Made by a program: the position numbers and the translations under genes. This document shows positions 24,495 to 31,615 of a DNA stretch of 41,902 bases, piece by piece. The notes below the pieces were generated by a model. The model was not told the DNA's origin. It saw only the letters and a list, made by a program, of their open reading frames with translations, and did no database searches. This DNA comes from Lachnospiraceae bacterium (GTDB lineage Bacteria > Bacillota > Clostridia > Lachnospirales > Lachnospiraceae), in contig JAETRI010000028.1 in assembly GCA_021770245.1 (NCBI GenBank), positions 1 to 41,902 on the forward strand, given 5' to 3'. Numbering within the stretch: the stretch's first letter is position 1; every line of letters starts with the position of its first letter.

Positions 24495-24662
24495 GCTCCC
24501 CTCTGCGTGCAAAGCACGCATTCAAATCAGGGAGGTTGAAAGCGTTTTTCTTTCAACCTTGCTCCCCTCTGCGTGCAAAGCACGCATTCAAATCAGGGAG
24601 GTTGAAAGCGCTCTTCTTTCAACCTTGCTCCCCTCTGCGTGCAAAGCACGCATTCAAATCAG
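24495..24662 (-). repeat. tandem 66-nt double-hairpin leader, 2.5 copies
   Basis: Two full 66-nt units (24495-24560, 24561-24626) and a partial third (24627-24662) precede the sulfatase ATG on the minus strand. Each has hairpin 1, TGCGTGC/GCACGCA with a 3-nt loop. Full units also have hairpin 2, GGTTGAAAG/CTTTCAACC with a 7-nt loop (AAAAACG or AAGAGCG on the minus strand). Each unit ends in AGAGGGGAGC; the last copy serves as Shine-Dalgarno for the sulfatase. Confidence 0.9.
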
Positions 24663-24707
24663 TGGGGCAGTTCCCCTTCCAGTTCTGCTGTACCTATCCT
24701 TAAGGTC

Positions 24708-24735
24708 ATTATATGTTCTACCTATTTTTTTTCAA
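24708..24735 (-). promoter_or_regulatory. sigma-A-type promoter of the sulfatase operon
   Basis: On the minus strand TTGAAA (24735-24730) and TATAAT (24713-24708) are separated by 16 bp. A 7-bp inverted repeat ATCATTT/AAATGAT (24735-24752) overlaps the -35 element. The predicted start is near 24701, giving a leader of about 210 nt that contains the tandem hairpins. Confidence 0.75.
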
Positions 24736-24754
24736 TCATTTCATTAAATGATAT

Positions 24755-24800
24755 GCATTTTGTATGCCATGCCCGTTCTTAATACATTTTTTATGTATTA
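24755..24800. promoter_or_regulatory. tandem dyad operators (sites A and B), sulfatase/arsR region
   Basis: Site A is GCAT-N5-ATGC (24755-24767). Site B is the perfect dyad TAATACAT-N5-ATGTATTA (24780-24800). Their centres are 29 bp apart, at about -60 and -89 relative to the predicted sulfatase start. The same pair occurs at 31339-31384. Confidence 0.75.
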
Positions 24801-24805
24801 CCAGC

Positions 24806-24834
24806 TTGCATTTTTTCGCGTTCCATCCTATAAT
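24806..24834 (+). promoter_or_regulatory. sigma-A-type promoter of the ArsR-type regulator gene
   Basis: TTGCAT (24806-24811) and TATAAT (24829-24834) are separated by 17 bp. Site B ends 5 bp upstream of the -35, so the regulator may control its own gene. The predicted leader is about 78 nt. Confidence 0.8.
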
Positions 24835-24918
24835 CTCAGTAATACAAAGGCTCGGGCCGTTCTCCGTCGGAGCCGCTATGCATGCGGGCCGCACGGTCCG
24901 TGAAAGGAGGTAAAGGAC

Positions 24919-25875
24919 TTGGATATCGACGAAATCAAACAGCAGATCACCCTTGATCTGTCCGATATTGAGAACACGGCCCGCATCTGCAAGGCCCTGT
25001 CCTCCGAAACCAGACTGGAGATCCTGCGGTGTCTGGTCGCCAAAGCCATGACCATCAGCGAACTTGCGGCGCATTTCTATCTGCCCATGTCCTCCATGTG
25101 TCTGCACATCAAGACCCTCCGGGAGGCCGATTTGATCTCCGTAGTCCCAAAGTCCGGGATCCGGGGCTCCCAAAAGCTGTGCGGGATCAAAACCTCCCGG
25201 ATCAGCCTGGATCTTTTTTCCCATACAAGCAAAATCGTCCATAACCCTCCGGCTTTCGTCAATATGCCCATAGGCCATTACAGCAACTGCGAGGTACACC
25301 CGCCCTGCGGTATCGCTTCCGCCGATTCCTACCTGTATCAGGAGGATACGCCCTACGGCTTCTATTCCCAGGACAGGACGGACGCTTCCCTGTTGTGGTT
25401 TTCCAGCGGCTATCTGGAATATCAATTTTCCAACTATACCCTGCAGCAAGACCGTGTTTCCCAGATCGAGTTCTCCTTTGAGGTATGTTCCGAAGCCCCC
25501 GGGTATAACAACAACTGGCCCTCCGATATCACCCTTGAACTGAACCACAAACCTGTCACCACCTTCCGTACCAAGGGGGATTACGGCGGAAGGAAAGGGA
25601 TTTACAATCCTTCCTGGTGGAGCGATTCCCTTACCCAGTTCGGCGAATACAAGAAAATCCTCATTACCCGCGACGGCTGCTTCATGGACGACCGGCAGGT
25701 ATCCGAAGAGAACATCGACAGCCTGGGTCTTTTAAAGGATTATTTCTTTTCTTTCATCCTCCGGGTGGATCCGGACAGCCAGCACGTGGGCGGCATGAAT
25801 CTGTTCGGAAAGCATTTCGGCGATTTTGCCCAGGATATCGTCATGAAAGTGGAATATGAAAACAACGGCATTTAG
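24919..25875 (+). CDS. ArsR-type HTH regulator with large C-terminal domain
   Basis: The 318-residue protein uses a TTG start with AAAGGAGG eight bases upstream. Residues about 15-85 are an ArsR/SmtB winged helix (ICKALSSETRLEILRCLV, then the recognition region TISELAAHFYLPMSSMCLHIKTLREADLI). No metal-binding CxC or histidine sensor pattern is seen in the helices. The remaining about 220 residues form a beta-rich domain (for example YNNNWPSDITLELNHKPVTTF, SWWSDSLTQFGEYKKI) unlike ordinary ArsR proteins. I infer it senses a ligand such as a sugar. It is divergent from the sulfatase operon, and dyad sites lie between the promoters. It likely controls that operon and the SBP1 operon, but this is untested. 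Confidence 0.8.
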   Translation: MDIDEIKQQITLDLSDIENTARICKALSSETRLEILRCLVAKAMTISELAAHFYLPMSSMCLHIKTLREADLISVVPKSGIRGSQKLCGIKTSRISLDLFSHTSKIVHNPPAFVNMPIGHYSNCEVHPPCGIASADSYLYQEDTPYGFYSQDRTDASLLWFSSGYLEYQFSNYTLQQDRVSQIEFSFEVCSEAPGYNNNWPSDITLELNHKPVTTFRTKGDYGGRKGIYNPSWWSDSLTQFGEYKKILITRDGCFMDDRQVSEENIDSLGLLKDYFFSFILRVDPDSQHVGGMNLFGKHFGDFAQDIVMKVEYENNGI

Positions 25876-25925
25876 CTTACCGTGCGCAGACAGCATTCGA
25901 TACGCGCCGCTAAACATACCGTCTA

Positions 25926-25940
25926 AAGCGCACTGCGCTT
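25926..25940 (+). repeat. AAGCGC hairpin before the YesL-like gene
   Basis: Arms AAGCGC/GCGCTT (25926-25931/25935-25940) with a 3-nt loop are followed by GGAAAGG and the ATG at 25955. It is a plus-strand example of the hairpin-then-Shine-Dalgarno layout. Confidence 0.5.
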
Positions 25941-25954
25941 GGAAAGGATCCCGC

Positions 25955-26632
25955 ATGTTCCGACAAGAAGGTACCTTTGTTTCCATTGTCAACCGGATCG
26001 CAGATATGGTAATACTCAGTGTCCTCTGGTGTGTCTTCAGCCTGCCTCTCGTCACCGTCGGTGCCTCCAGCGCGGCGTTGTATCACACCGTCGTCAAAGT
26101 AATCCGGCAGGACAGAGGCTATGCTTTTTCCACCTTTACCGCGTCCTTCCGATCCAATCTGAGGCAGGCCCTGGCCCCGACCCTTCTCTATCTTTCGGTC
26201 TTCGGCGCTCTGGGCGCCGCCTGCCTTGTATTCTGGGAGGATACGGACAGCATCCTGGCCTCTTCCTACGTGATGCTCTCCATGATCCTGCTTCTGCTTT
26301 TCGCGGCCGCTTTCCTCCATACCTTTGCCTTGATCGGACGGTTCCGTTTAACGGGGAGGGAACTGTTCACCGTCGTCGTCCGGCTCAGCTTCCGTCACCT
26401 TTTCCGCAACATCCTGCTTCTGTGCATGCTCGTCTTTGCCCTGGAAGCGGCGCTGTACTATCTTCCCCTCCTGTTTATCCTCCCTTCCGGCTTTTCTTTC
26501 CTTTGTTCGCTGATCCAGGAGCCTCTGTTCTCCCGCTACATCCGGTTTGAGGACGACTGGAATACGGACGTGCTGCACCGGGAGGACCTCCCCTTTTCCG
26601 GAAAGGGTGCCGACCGTGAAGACAATCCCTGA
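25955..26632 (+). CDS. YesL-like (DUF624) membrane protein
   Basis: The 225-residue protein starts at the ATG at 25955, preceded by GGAAAGG; the frame is open further upstream without a ribosome-binding site. It has about five membrane helices (ADMVILSVLWCVFSLPLVTVG, LAPTLLYLSVFGALGAACLVFW, VMLSMILLLLFAAAFLHTFALIG, ILLLCMLVFALEAALYYLPLLFIL). The early VWCVFSLPLVTVGASSAALY-like segment, with its conserved P-x-x-T-x-G-x-S-x-x-A-L-Y pattern, is the hallmark of YesL/DUF624. Such genes accompany sugar ABC importers and their regulators; their molecular role is not established. It follows the ArsR-type gene by 79 bp and is probably in the same transcript. Confidence 0.85.
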   Translation: MFRQEGTFVSIVNRIADMVILSVLWCVFSLPLVTVGASSAALYHTVVKVIRQDRGYAFSTFTASFRSNLRQALAPTLLYLSVFGALGAACLVFWEDTDSILASSYVMLSMILLLLFAAAFLHTFALIGRFRLTGRELFTVVVRLSFRHLFRNILLLCMLVFALEAALYYLPLLFILPSGFSFLCSLIQEPLFSRYIRFEDDWNTDVLHREDLPFSGKGADREDNP

Positions 26633-26645
26633 TTCGACAGGAATA

Positions 26646-26710
26646 CAGGGAAGAAGGGTCCATCGGCTGCCGGTTTTTATCCGGCAGCAGCGATGAGCCC
26701 TTCTTCCCTG
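26646..26710. terminator. large two-part hairpin between convergent genes
   Basis: Outer arms CAGGGAAGAAGGG/CCCTTCTTCCCTG (26646-26658/26698-26710) and inner arms GCTGCCGG/CCGGCAGC (26666-26673/26681-26688) form one long stem-loop in the gap between the convergent YesL-like and GH43-like genes. No T-run follows, so its strength as a terminator is uncertain. Confidence 0.6.
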
Positions 26711-26738
26711 CGGAGGGGATCACCAGTTCCCCGTTTCC

Positions 26739-27674
26739 TTATCTCGTAATCTCTACCTTCAGCACGTCGCCGTCTATGATCATTTCGTCGATCCTGGCGG
26801 AGCGGGCATCCTCAGACAGGGCCGCATCCCCCATATCCCTTCCATGATAGACGATATAACATTTGCCGCCGTCAAAGATCACGCTGTTATGTCCCATTCC
26901 TTCGATCCAGTCCGTATTGCACAGCAGAGGCGCATAAGTATTCTCATCCGGATATTTCTTCCAGTCCAGCGTCCGCAGGTCTGCATCCTCCGGGCCGTGC
27001 GCAACACAATATCCGATGAAATAGGTAGGGTTCGTATGATTGGCGCCGGAGAACATCAGGAAGTGGGTCTGCCCCACATGGAAGTAGAATGCGCCTTCCA
27101 CCGTATGCCAGTCTTCCCCTTCCTTAAAGCGGTTCCTCATATAGATCTCTTCATCCAAAGTGGGACGCACCACACAAACCGGCCTTCCCTCCATGGTGAG
27201 AGGATCCGTCATCCTGTCGCAGTAGATATAAGTACCAACGCGCTCAGCTTCATAGATATTCTGACAATAGAAATGATAGATCCCGGAGCCGTTCACCACC
27301 ACATGAGGATCAATAGAGAAAGGCGGCATCAGCTTCTTGACCATCCGGAAAGGGCCATGGGGAGAATCCGCCACGGCGACACGCATGGTATGCCCATGTT
27401 CGTCCTCCGAATCCAGATCCCTGCTGGAATAATACATATAATATCTTCCGTCCATCCGGATCACGCAGGGCGCCCAGCAGTTCTTCTGTCCGGTCATATC
27501 GAGACAGATCCCTTCATATTCCCAGCCGTCTAACAAATTGTCGCTGGAAAAGAGCGAAGGCCCGTTGGGTCCGGTGGCATAGAGATAATATCTTCCGTCG
27601 TCCGCCTTGATCATATACGGATCCGCCTGACCGAGCGGAGCCGTATCATTCGGTTTTCGCTTATATAGTTTCAT
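26739..27674 (-). CDS. glycoside hydrolase family 43-like enzyme, second
   Basis: The 311-residue protein is a GH43-type beta-propeller. Candidate catalytic residues are D18 in QADPYMIKADDGRYYLYAT, D122 in FSIDPHVVV and E193 in HTVEGAFYFHV. WAPCVIRMDGRYYMYYSS and MGHNSVIFDGGKCYIVYHGRD are further family features. It has no signal peptide. It differs clearly from the GH43 at 17156. The ATG has AGGGG ten bases upstream. It lies 126 bp after the second permease of the SBP1 importer, so it is probably the last gene of that operon and hydrolyses the imported oligosaccharide. The 126-bp gap holds only an AT-rich tract. Confidence 0.82.
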   Translation of the reverse strand: MKLYKRKPNDTAPLGQADPYMIKADDGRYYLYATGPNGPSLFSSDNLLDGWEYEGICLDMTGQKNCWAPCVIRMDGRYYMYYSSRDLDSEDEHGHTMRVAVADSPHGPFRMVKKLMPPFSIDPHVVVNGSGIYHFYCQNIYEAERVGTYIYCDRMTDPLTMEGRPVCVVRPTLDEEIYMRNRFKEGEDWHTVEGAFYFHVGQTHFLMFSGANHTNPTYFIGYCVAHGPEDADLRTLDWKKYPDENTYAPLLCNTDWIEGMGHNSVIFDGGKCYIVYHGRDMGDAALSEDARSARIDEMIIDGDVLKVEITR

Positions 27675-27800
27675 GTGTCTTGATCCCCTTTAAAAATAAA
27701 ATATAATATTCCACCGCGGGCATTTTGTCCCAAACGGCTTTTTCCTGCCTGCGGTTCAAATCCGTGTATGAAAGATAAAACATCGGCCTTATTTTCCGGT

Positions 27801-28649
27801 CTATTTTACGGAACTGTCAATCTGTCCCTCGATAATGTACCTCTGCAGGAACAGATACATCACGATAACCGGAAGCAGGCCCAGGGCACAGGTGGCGCAG
27901 GCTCTCGGCATGTCTCCCGCACTGTTTCCGCGGCTGAACGCCGCCTTGATCACCAGGATAATAGTAAATTTGGATTTATCCTGCAGCAGGAACATGGGCA
28001 TCAGGTAGTTATTCCAGGAGCCCGTTGCCGCCATAATAATACGCGTAACCGTTACGGCCTTCAGCTGCGGCATGATGATCGTTAAGAAGGTGCGTATCAC
28101 GCCGGCGCCGTCGATGGCAGCTGCCTCGTCCAGAGCCACCGGGATGGAGATGATAAAGTTCACATACATGAACATGGTGGCCGGAATACCACCCGCCGCG
28201 GACAGCAGGGCCAGACCGACCAGGGTATTGCTCAGCCCCATCTTGACCATCAGGGAATAAGTACCTACCAGCAGGGCGATACCGGGAATCATCATAACCA
28301 GCATGTTGATCTTGCGGATCGCATTGTTCACCGCACCGCTGCTCCTGGCGACGCCGTATGCAGCCATCGCCGCCACGATAATCTCCAAAACCACGGTTTC
28401 CACGCACAAAATCAGGGAATTCTTGAAGCCGATCCATATATCCCCGGCTGCGAATACGTTCTTGTAGTTATCAAAGTACCATACCTCAGGCAGTGCGAGG
28501 TTGTGTGCAAAATCCTGCAGCGTCTTAAAGGAACGGATCAGCATGATGTAGATGGGCAGCATATAGATCAATACCAGCACTGCTGCCACGATATAGCACC
28601 ACCAGGTGGAATGGGTGTTGGGGCCTTTACCCGTCTTGACCTTTGCCAT
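27801..28649 (-). CDS. carbohydrate ABC transporter permease (MalG type), importer 1
   Basis: The 282-residue protein starts at the ATG at 28649, overlapping the previous stop (TAATG), with GGAGG upstream; an extension to 28679 is not needed. It has six membrane helices (for example WWCYIVAAVLVLIYMLPIYIMLI). The cytoplasmic EAA loop EAAAIDGAGVIRTFLTIIMP contacts the ATPase. The C-terminal end QRYIIEGQIDSSVK is typical for the MalG/CUT1 group. It pairs with the permease encoded immediately upstream. No ATPase gene is present, as usual for CUT1 importers in Firmicutes that share an MsmX-like ATPase. Confidence 0.92.
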   Translation of the reverse strand: MAKVKTGKGPNTHSTWWCYIVAAVLVLIYMLPIYIMLIRSFKTLQDFAHNLALPEVWYFDNYKNVFAAGDIWIGFKNSLILCVETVVLEIIVAAMAAYGVARSSGAVNNAIRKINMLVMMIPGIALLVGTYSLMVKMGLSNTLVGLALLSAAGGIPATMFMYVNFIISIPVALDEAAAIDGAGVIRTFLTIIMPQLKAVTVTRIIMAATGSWNNYLMPMFLLQDKSKFTIILVIKAAFSRGNSAGDMPRACATCALGLLPVIVMYLFLQRYIIEGQIDSSVK

Positions 28650-29518
28650 TAATACTCCACCTCCCTCTTTCTGAGCCACGCATTGATCGGCAGCGTGATG
28701 ATCATGATCATAAAGAACATGATGACGCCCACTGCGGATGCATATCCGGCCTTCTCGTCGTTGAAATACAGCATCTGGATATAATAGGACAGGGACATGG
28801 ACCTCCTGTTGGGTCCGCCGCCGGACATGGCCACGATCACCTCGTACATCTTAAAGCCGCCGATCAGGTTGGTCACAACGGCAGTGGTAATGGAAGGGAT
28901 CAGCAGCGGAATCGTGACACGGGTAAATTCCTGCCAGCGGTTGGCGCCGTCCAGCCTGGCCGCTTCCTTATACATCGTCGGGATATTCTGCAGGCCGGCC
29001 AGGTAGATCAGCATACATAATCCCATGTACTGCCAGGAATTGGCAAGGGTAATAATAATCGTTGCAGAAAGTCCGGTCTCCATCCAGTAGATCGGAGAGA
29101 CCCCGAACCAGCCCAGGATCTCGTTGAATACGCCGTTGTCCAGATCCACGAAGAAACGCAGGATCTGGCCCATGATAAATCCCGATATCATAATGGGCAT
29201 GTAAAGGATTACCCGTACACCGTTCCGGCCTTTGAAAGTCTTATTGAGGAACAGTGCCGTGGAAAGGCCCAGAATGTTCTGCAGCAGGGTGGAACCAAAG
29301 CCGTAAATCATCGTATTTCTGGTAGAACTCCAGAATACATCATCGGAAAACATTTTGATGAAATTCTCTATCCCGATAAACTTCATCTTCTGTGAATAGC
29401 CGTTCCATTTAAAGAACGATAATCTCAGACCGTTCACCAGCGGAGCACCGATGAACCAGAGCATCAGGATGATCGCAGGAATAGTCAGAGCAAGATATAT
29501 CCTCTTTCTTTTCTTCAA
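28649..29518 (-). CDS. carbohydrate ABC transporter permease (MalF/UgpA type), importer 1
   Basis: The 289-residue protein uses a TTG start at 29518 with GGGGGT about seven bases upstream; no closer ATG fits. It has six membrane helices, the first being LALTIPAIILMLWFIGAPLVNGL. The EAA loop is KEAARLDGANRWQEFTRVTI. The late segment MSGGGPNRRSMSLSYYIQMLYF is the usual G-G-P-x-x-x-T/S region of MalF-type permeases. It overlaps the next permease by one base and lies 148 bp after the SBP1 gene. Together they form the membrane channel of importer 1. Confidence 0.92.
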   Translation of the reverse strand: MKKRKRIYLALTIPAIILMLWFIGAPLVNGLRLSFFKWNGYSQKMKFIGIENFIKMFSDDVFWSSTRNTMIYGFGSTLLQNILGLSTALFLNKTFKGRNGVRVILYMPIMISGFIMGQILRFFVDLDNGVFNEILGWFGVSPIYWMETGLSATIIITLANSWQYMGLCMLIYLAGLQNIPTMYKEAARLDGANRWQEFTRVTIPLLIPSITTAVVTNLIGGFKMYEVIVAMSGGGPNRRSMSLSYYIQMLYFNDEKAGYASAVGVIMFFMIMIITLPINAWLRKREVEY

Positions 29519-29614
29519 ATCAGTACCCCCTTATCTCAAATACATTTGATAAGCCCCATAAACTATCCTTCGCAGCAGCCCGCCCGGGCCGTTCTACCCT
29601 CCCATGATAGAAAA

Positions 29615-29643
29615 CAGGTGAGGCGGCGAAGCCACCCCACCTC
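29615..29643 (-). terminator. hairpin between SBP1 and permease genes (possible attenuator)
   Basis: A stem of about 12 bp with one mismatch and a UUCG-type tetraloop (GGC-TTCG-CCG on the minus strand) is followed by GTTTTC. Partial termination here would make more binding protein than permease, a common arrangement in such operons. Confidence 0.6.
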
Positions 29644-29666
29644 TTTTTTCTTCCGAAAGAATATAC

Positions 29667-31052
29667 TCAGCCTTCCTGTGCCGCTTCGTAGAGATCCACA
29701 TAGTTCTCTTTCATATATTCCACACAGGCTTCCTGTCCCGCTTCGCTGGCATCTTCGAACAGCATATTGGATGCGTTGCCGGCGATCGGCCACATTCCGG
29801 AAGGCATATACTTCCTATCCCAGAAGTTATCATAGAAGATATTACGATCCCCACATTTGTCCTTCATTTCCTGGAAGGTCTTCTGGCCCATGCCGTCGTC
29901 GATCTCCATGCAGGACTTCAGAGCGGCGACCTTACCGGTAGCCTGGTTCATCTCATTGGCGATCTCGGCTTTTGCAAAGAATGTAAGGAATGCCTTTGCA
30001 GCGGCTTCATTGGAAGTGTCTTTCCAAATTCCGAAGGTATCGCCTTCACCCACTGCCACGTGCTGCACGCCGTCTTTGGTGGAAGAGAAGGAAGGCAGGA
30101 ACGCCATCTTCGCATCGGGTTTCAGCGTCTGTGCGGTAACGATGATGCCAGGGTCATTGCCCAGGATGAAAGCACACTTGCCGTCCGCAAATCTCTCGGC
30201 CAGTGAATTTGCATCCATGGTGAGGATATCTTCATAGAAATAGCCTTTGTTGATCCAGTCGGCCATGGTCTTAACCAGAGAGTTCTTATAGGACTCCCAA
30301 TCCCAGGTGCCGTCCAGCTGAGCTGCGCCGTCTTCTGCCATCTCGCCTTCATAGGTCACGAAGGTTCCCGCATAGTTGGTCATCAGGCCGGGGTTGGAAT
30401 TCATGCCGAAGGGGGTATATCCGGCAGCTTTGATCTTCTCGCAGGCAGCGGTCAGATCTTCATAAGTATTGATCGTATAAGGATCCACTCCTGCCGCTTC
30501 GCAGACATCCAGATTCACCAGAGTCGCGTTGATCAGCTCGGAAATCATCATAACATAGATCGAACCGTCGGAATCCTGGATAACGCCCAGTGCGGATTCG
30601 TCCAGGTCGGACACCCAGGGCTCGTTCCTCAGATCCATCAGATATTCTTTGTAACGAAGGATGGACCAGCCATGGGTCTGCCAGATATCGGGCATCTCAT
30701 TGGCTGCCATACGGGTCTTCAGGGTAGCTTCGTAGTCGTCGCCGTACTCCGCTACGTTCACGGTTACACCGCTTTCTGCTTCGAACTGATCCACAAGTTT
30801 GTTGAAGGTCGCAAGCTGGTCGCCGGTATAGGTAACGGCGATCTCCAGCGTAGCTCCGGATACATCACCGGCCGCTTCCGCATTATCTCCCCCCGCTTCG
30901 CTTTCGGCGGGTGCCTCTTCTTCACTGGCCGCAGGCGCTGCCGCCGACTCTGCGGGCTCCTGCGATCCGGTAGAGCCGGAATTTCCTCCGCAAGCCGCAA
31001 GAGACGATGCGAGCACTGCTGCCATGACAAGAGCAACGATCTTCCTCTTCAT
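29667..31052 (-). CDS. extracellular solute-binding lipoprotein, importer 1
   Basis: The 461-residue protein starts at an ATG with GGAGGAG upstream. A lipoprotein signal (MKRKIVALVMAAVLASSLAAC) has the lipobox LAAC with the lipidated Cys at 21. An Ala/Glu-rich linker runs to about residue 65. The mature part is a family 1 sugar-binding protein: LEIAVTYTGDQLATFNKLVDQFEAESG is the usual start, ADWINKGYFYEDILTMD and FADGKCAFILGNDP are typical middle segments. It should bind an oligosaccharide outside the membrane and pass it to the two permeases. It is the first gene of an operon whose promoter shares the dyad pair with the sulfatase operon. Confidence 0.92.
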   Translation of the reverse strand: MKRKIVALVMAAVLASSLAACGGNSGSTGSQEPAESAAAPAASEEEAPAESEAGGDNAEAAGDVSGATLEIAVTYTGDQLATFNKLVDQFEAESGVTVNVAEYGDDYEATLKTRMAANEMPDIWQTHGWSILRYKEYLMDLRNEPWVSDLDESALGVIQDSDGSIYVMMISELINATLVNLDVCEAAGVDPYTINTYEDLTAACEKIKAAGYTPFGMNSNPGLMTNYAGTFVTYEGEMAEDGAAQLDGTWDWESYKNSLVKTMADWINKGYFYEDILTMDANSLAERFADGKCAFILGNDPGIIVTAQTLKPDAKMAFLPSFSSTKDGVQHVAVGEGDTFGIWKDTSNEAAAKAFLTFFAKAEIANEMNQATGKVAALKSCMEIDDGMGQKTFQEMKDKCGDRNIFYDNFWDRKYMPSGMWPIAGNASNMLFEDASEAGQEACVEYMKENYVDLYEAAQEG

Positions 31053-31290
31053 ACAAATCTCCTCCTTTTTGATATTTGATGCAGAACCCTTTCTAAGGAC
31101 TCTCCATCCTGATTTTGATCAATACAATTTAATTGTATTAATACCGTTTTTATTTGACACCTTTTGTCCCTAAATACTCTTTTCCGTCTTTCCATTTTGC
31201 CCATAGTTCCAAACATTGTGTCAACGCAAATAAACATTACGACTAATACACAGCGCTGTGATGTTCGTCATATTTGTTATTTATGGCTTT

Positions 31291-31319
31291 ATTATATAGA
31301 CGCTTTTCACATTTTTCAA
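31291..31319 (-). promoter_or_regulatory. sigma-A-type promoter of the SBP1 operon
   Basis: On the minus strand TTGAAA (31319-31314) and TATAAT (31296-31291) are separated by 17 bp. The predicted start is near 31284, giving a leader of about 230 nt that is AT-rich and contains the further inverted repeat TACAATTTAATTGTA (around 31121-31137). Confidence 0.75.
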
Positions 31320-31338
31320 TATAATTCAAGAAATTTAT

Positions 31339-31384
31339 ACATTTAGTATGCTTTTCTCGATTTTAGTACATTATTTATGTACTA
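31339..31384. promoter_or_regulatory. tandem dyad operators (sites A and B), SBP1 promoter
   Basis: Site A is ACAT-N5-ATGC (31339-31351). Site B is the perfect dyad TAGTACAT-N5-ATGTACTA (31364-31384). Centres are 29 bp apart, and site A lies 16 bp upstream of the -35, exactly as in the sulfatase promoter. Confidence 0.75.
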
Positions 31385-31409
31385 TATGGGGCATCGTTTG
31401 GAATCCGCC

Positions 31410-31451
31410 AAAAAGAGACCCCCTTTCTGCCATAAGCAGATCGGGAGTCCC
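31410..31451 (-). terminator. intrinsic terminator of the importer 2 / GH63-like operon
   Basis: On the minus strand a stem formed by GGGACTCCC and GGGGGTCTC (two G-U pairs), extended by TCTGC/GCAGA, is followed by TTTTT. It lies 165 nt after the GH63-like stop. In 31452-31615 I see no other supported feature. Confidence 0.75.
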
Positions 31452-31615
31452 TTCGATAGCCATATTAACGCTCAAGCAATGATCAAATCGTTCCTCTTTT
31501 ACTAAAAACCAACAAGGAGAACCGCCGGCCGCACAAGAAAATTCACAGGGATTCGGGACAATATCCGTAAGCGGTTCCATCGGTTCCGGCCGGAGGCGGA
31601 GCCGGCACTTTCTGC

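Noticed and set aside
24495-24662. CRISPR-like tandem repeats
   Set aside because: There are no unique spacers: the whole 66-nt unit repeats, only 2.5 copies exist, and no cas genes are nearby.
24340-24747. Open frame with a 22-residue peptide repeated in tandem
   Set aside because: The repeat period (66 nt) is a multiple of three, so the hairpin repeat yields a repeated peptide by chance. It lies antisense to the sulfatase start and has no ribosome-binding site.
31371-31580. Possible 69-residue minus-strand protein downstream of the GH63-like gene
   Set aside because: It overlaps both the intrinsic terminator (31410-31451) and operator site B, and has no Shine-Dalgarno. It reads plausibly but cannot be supported.
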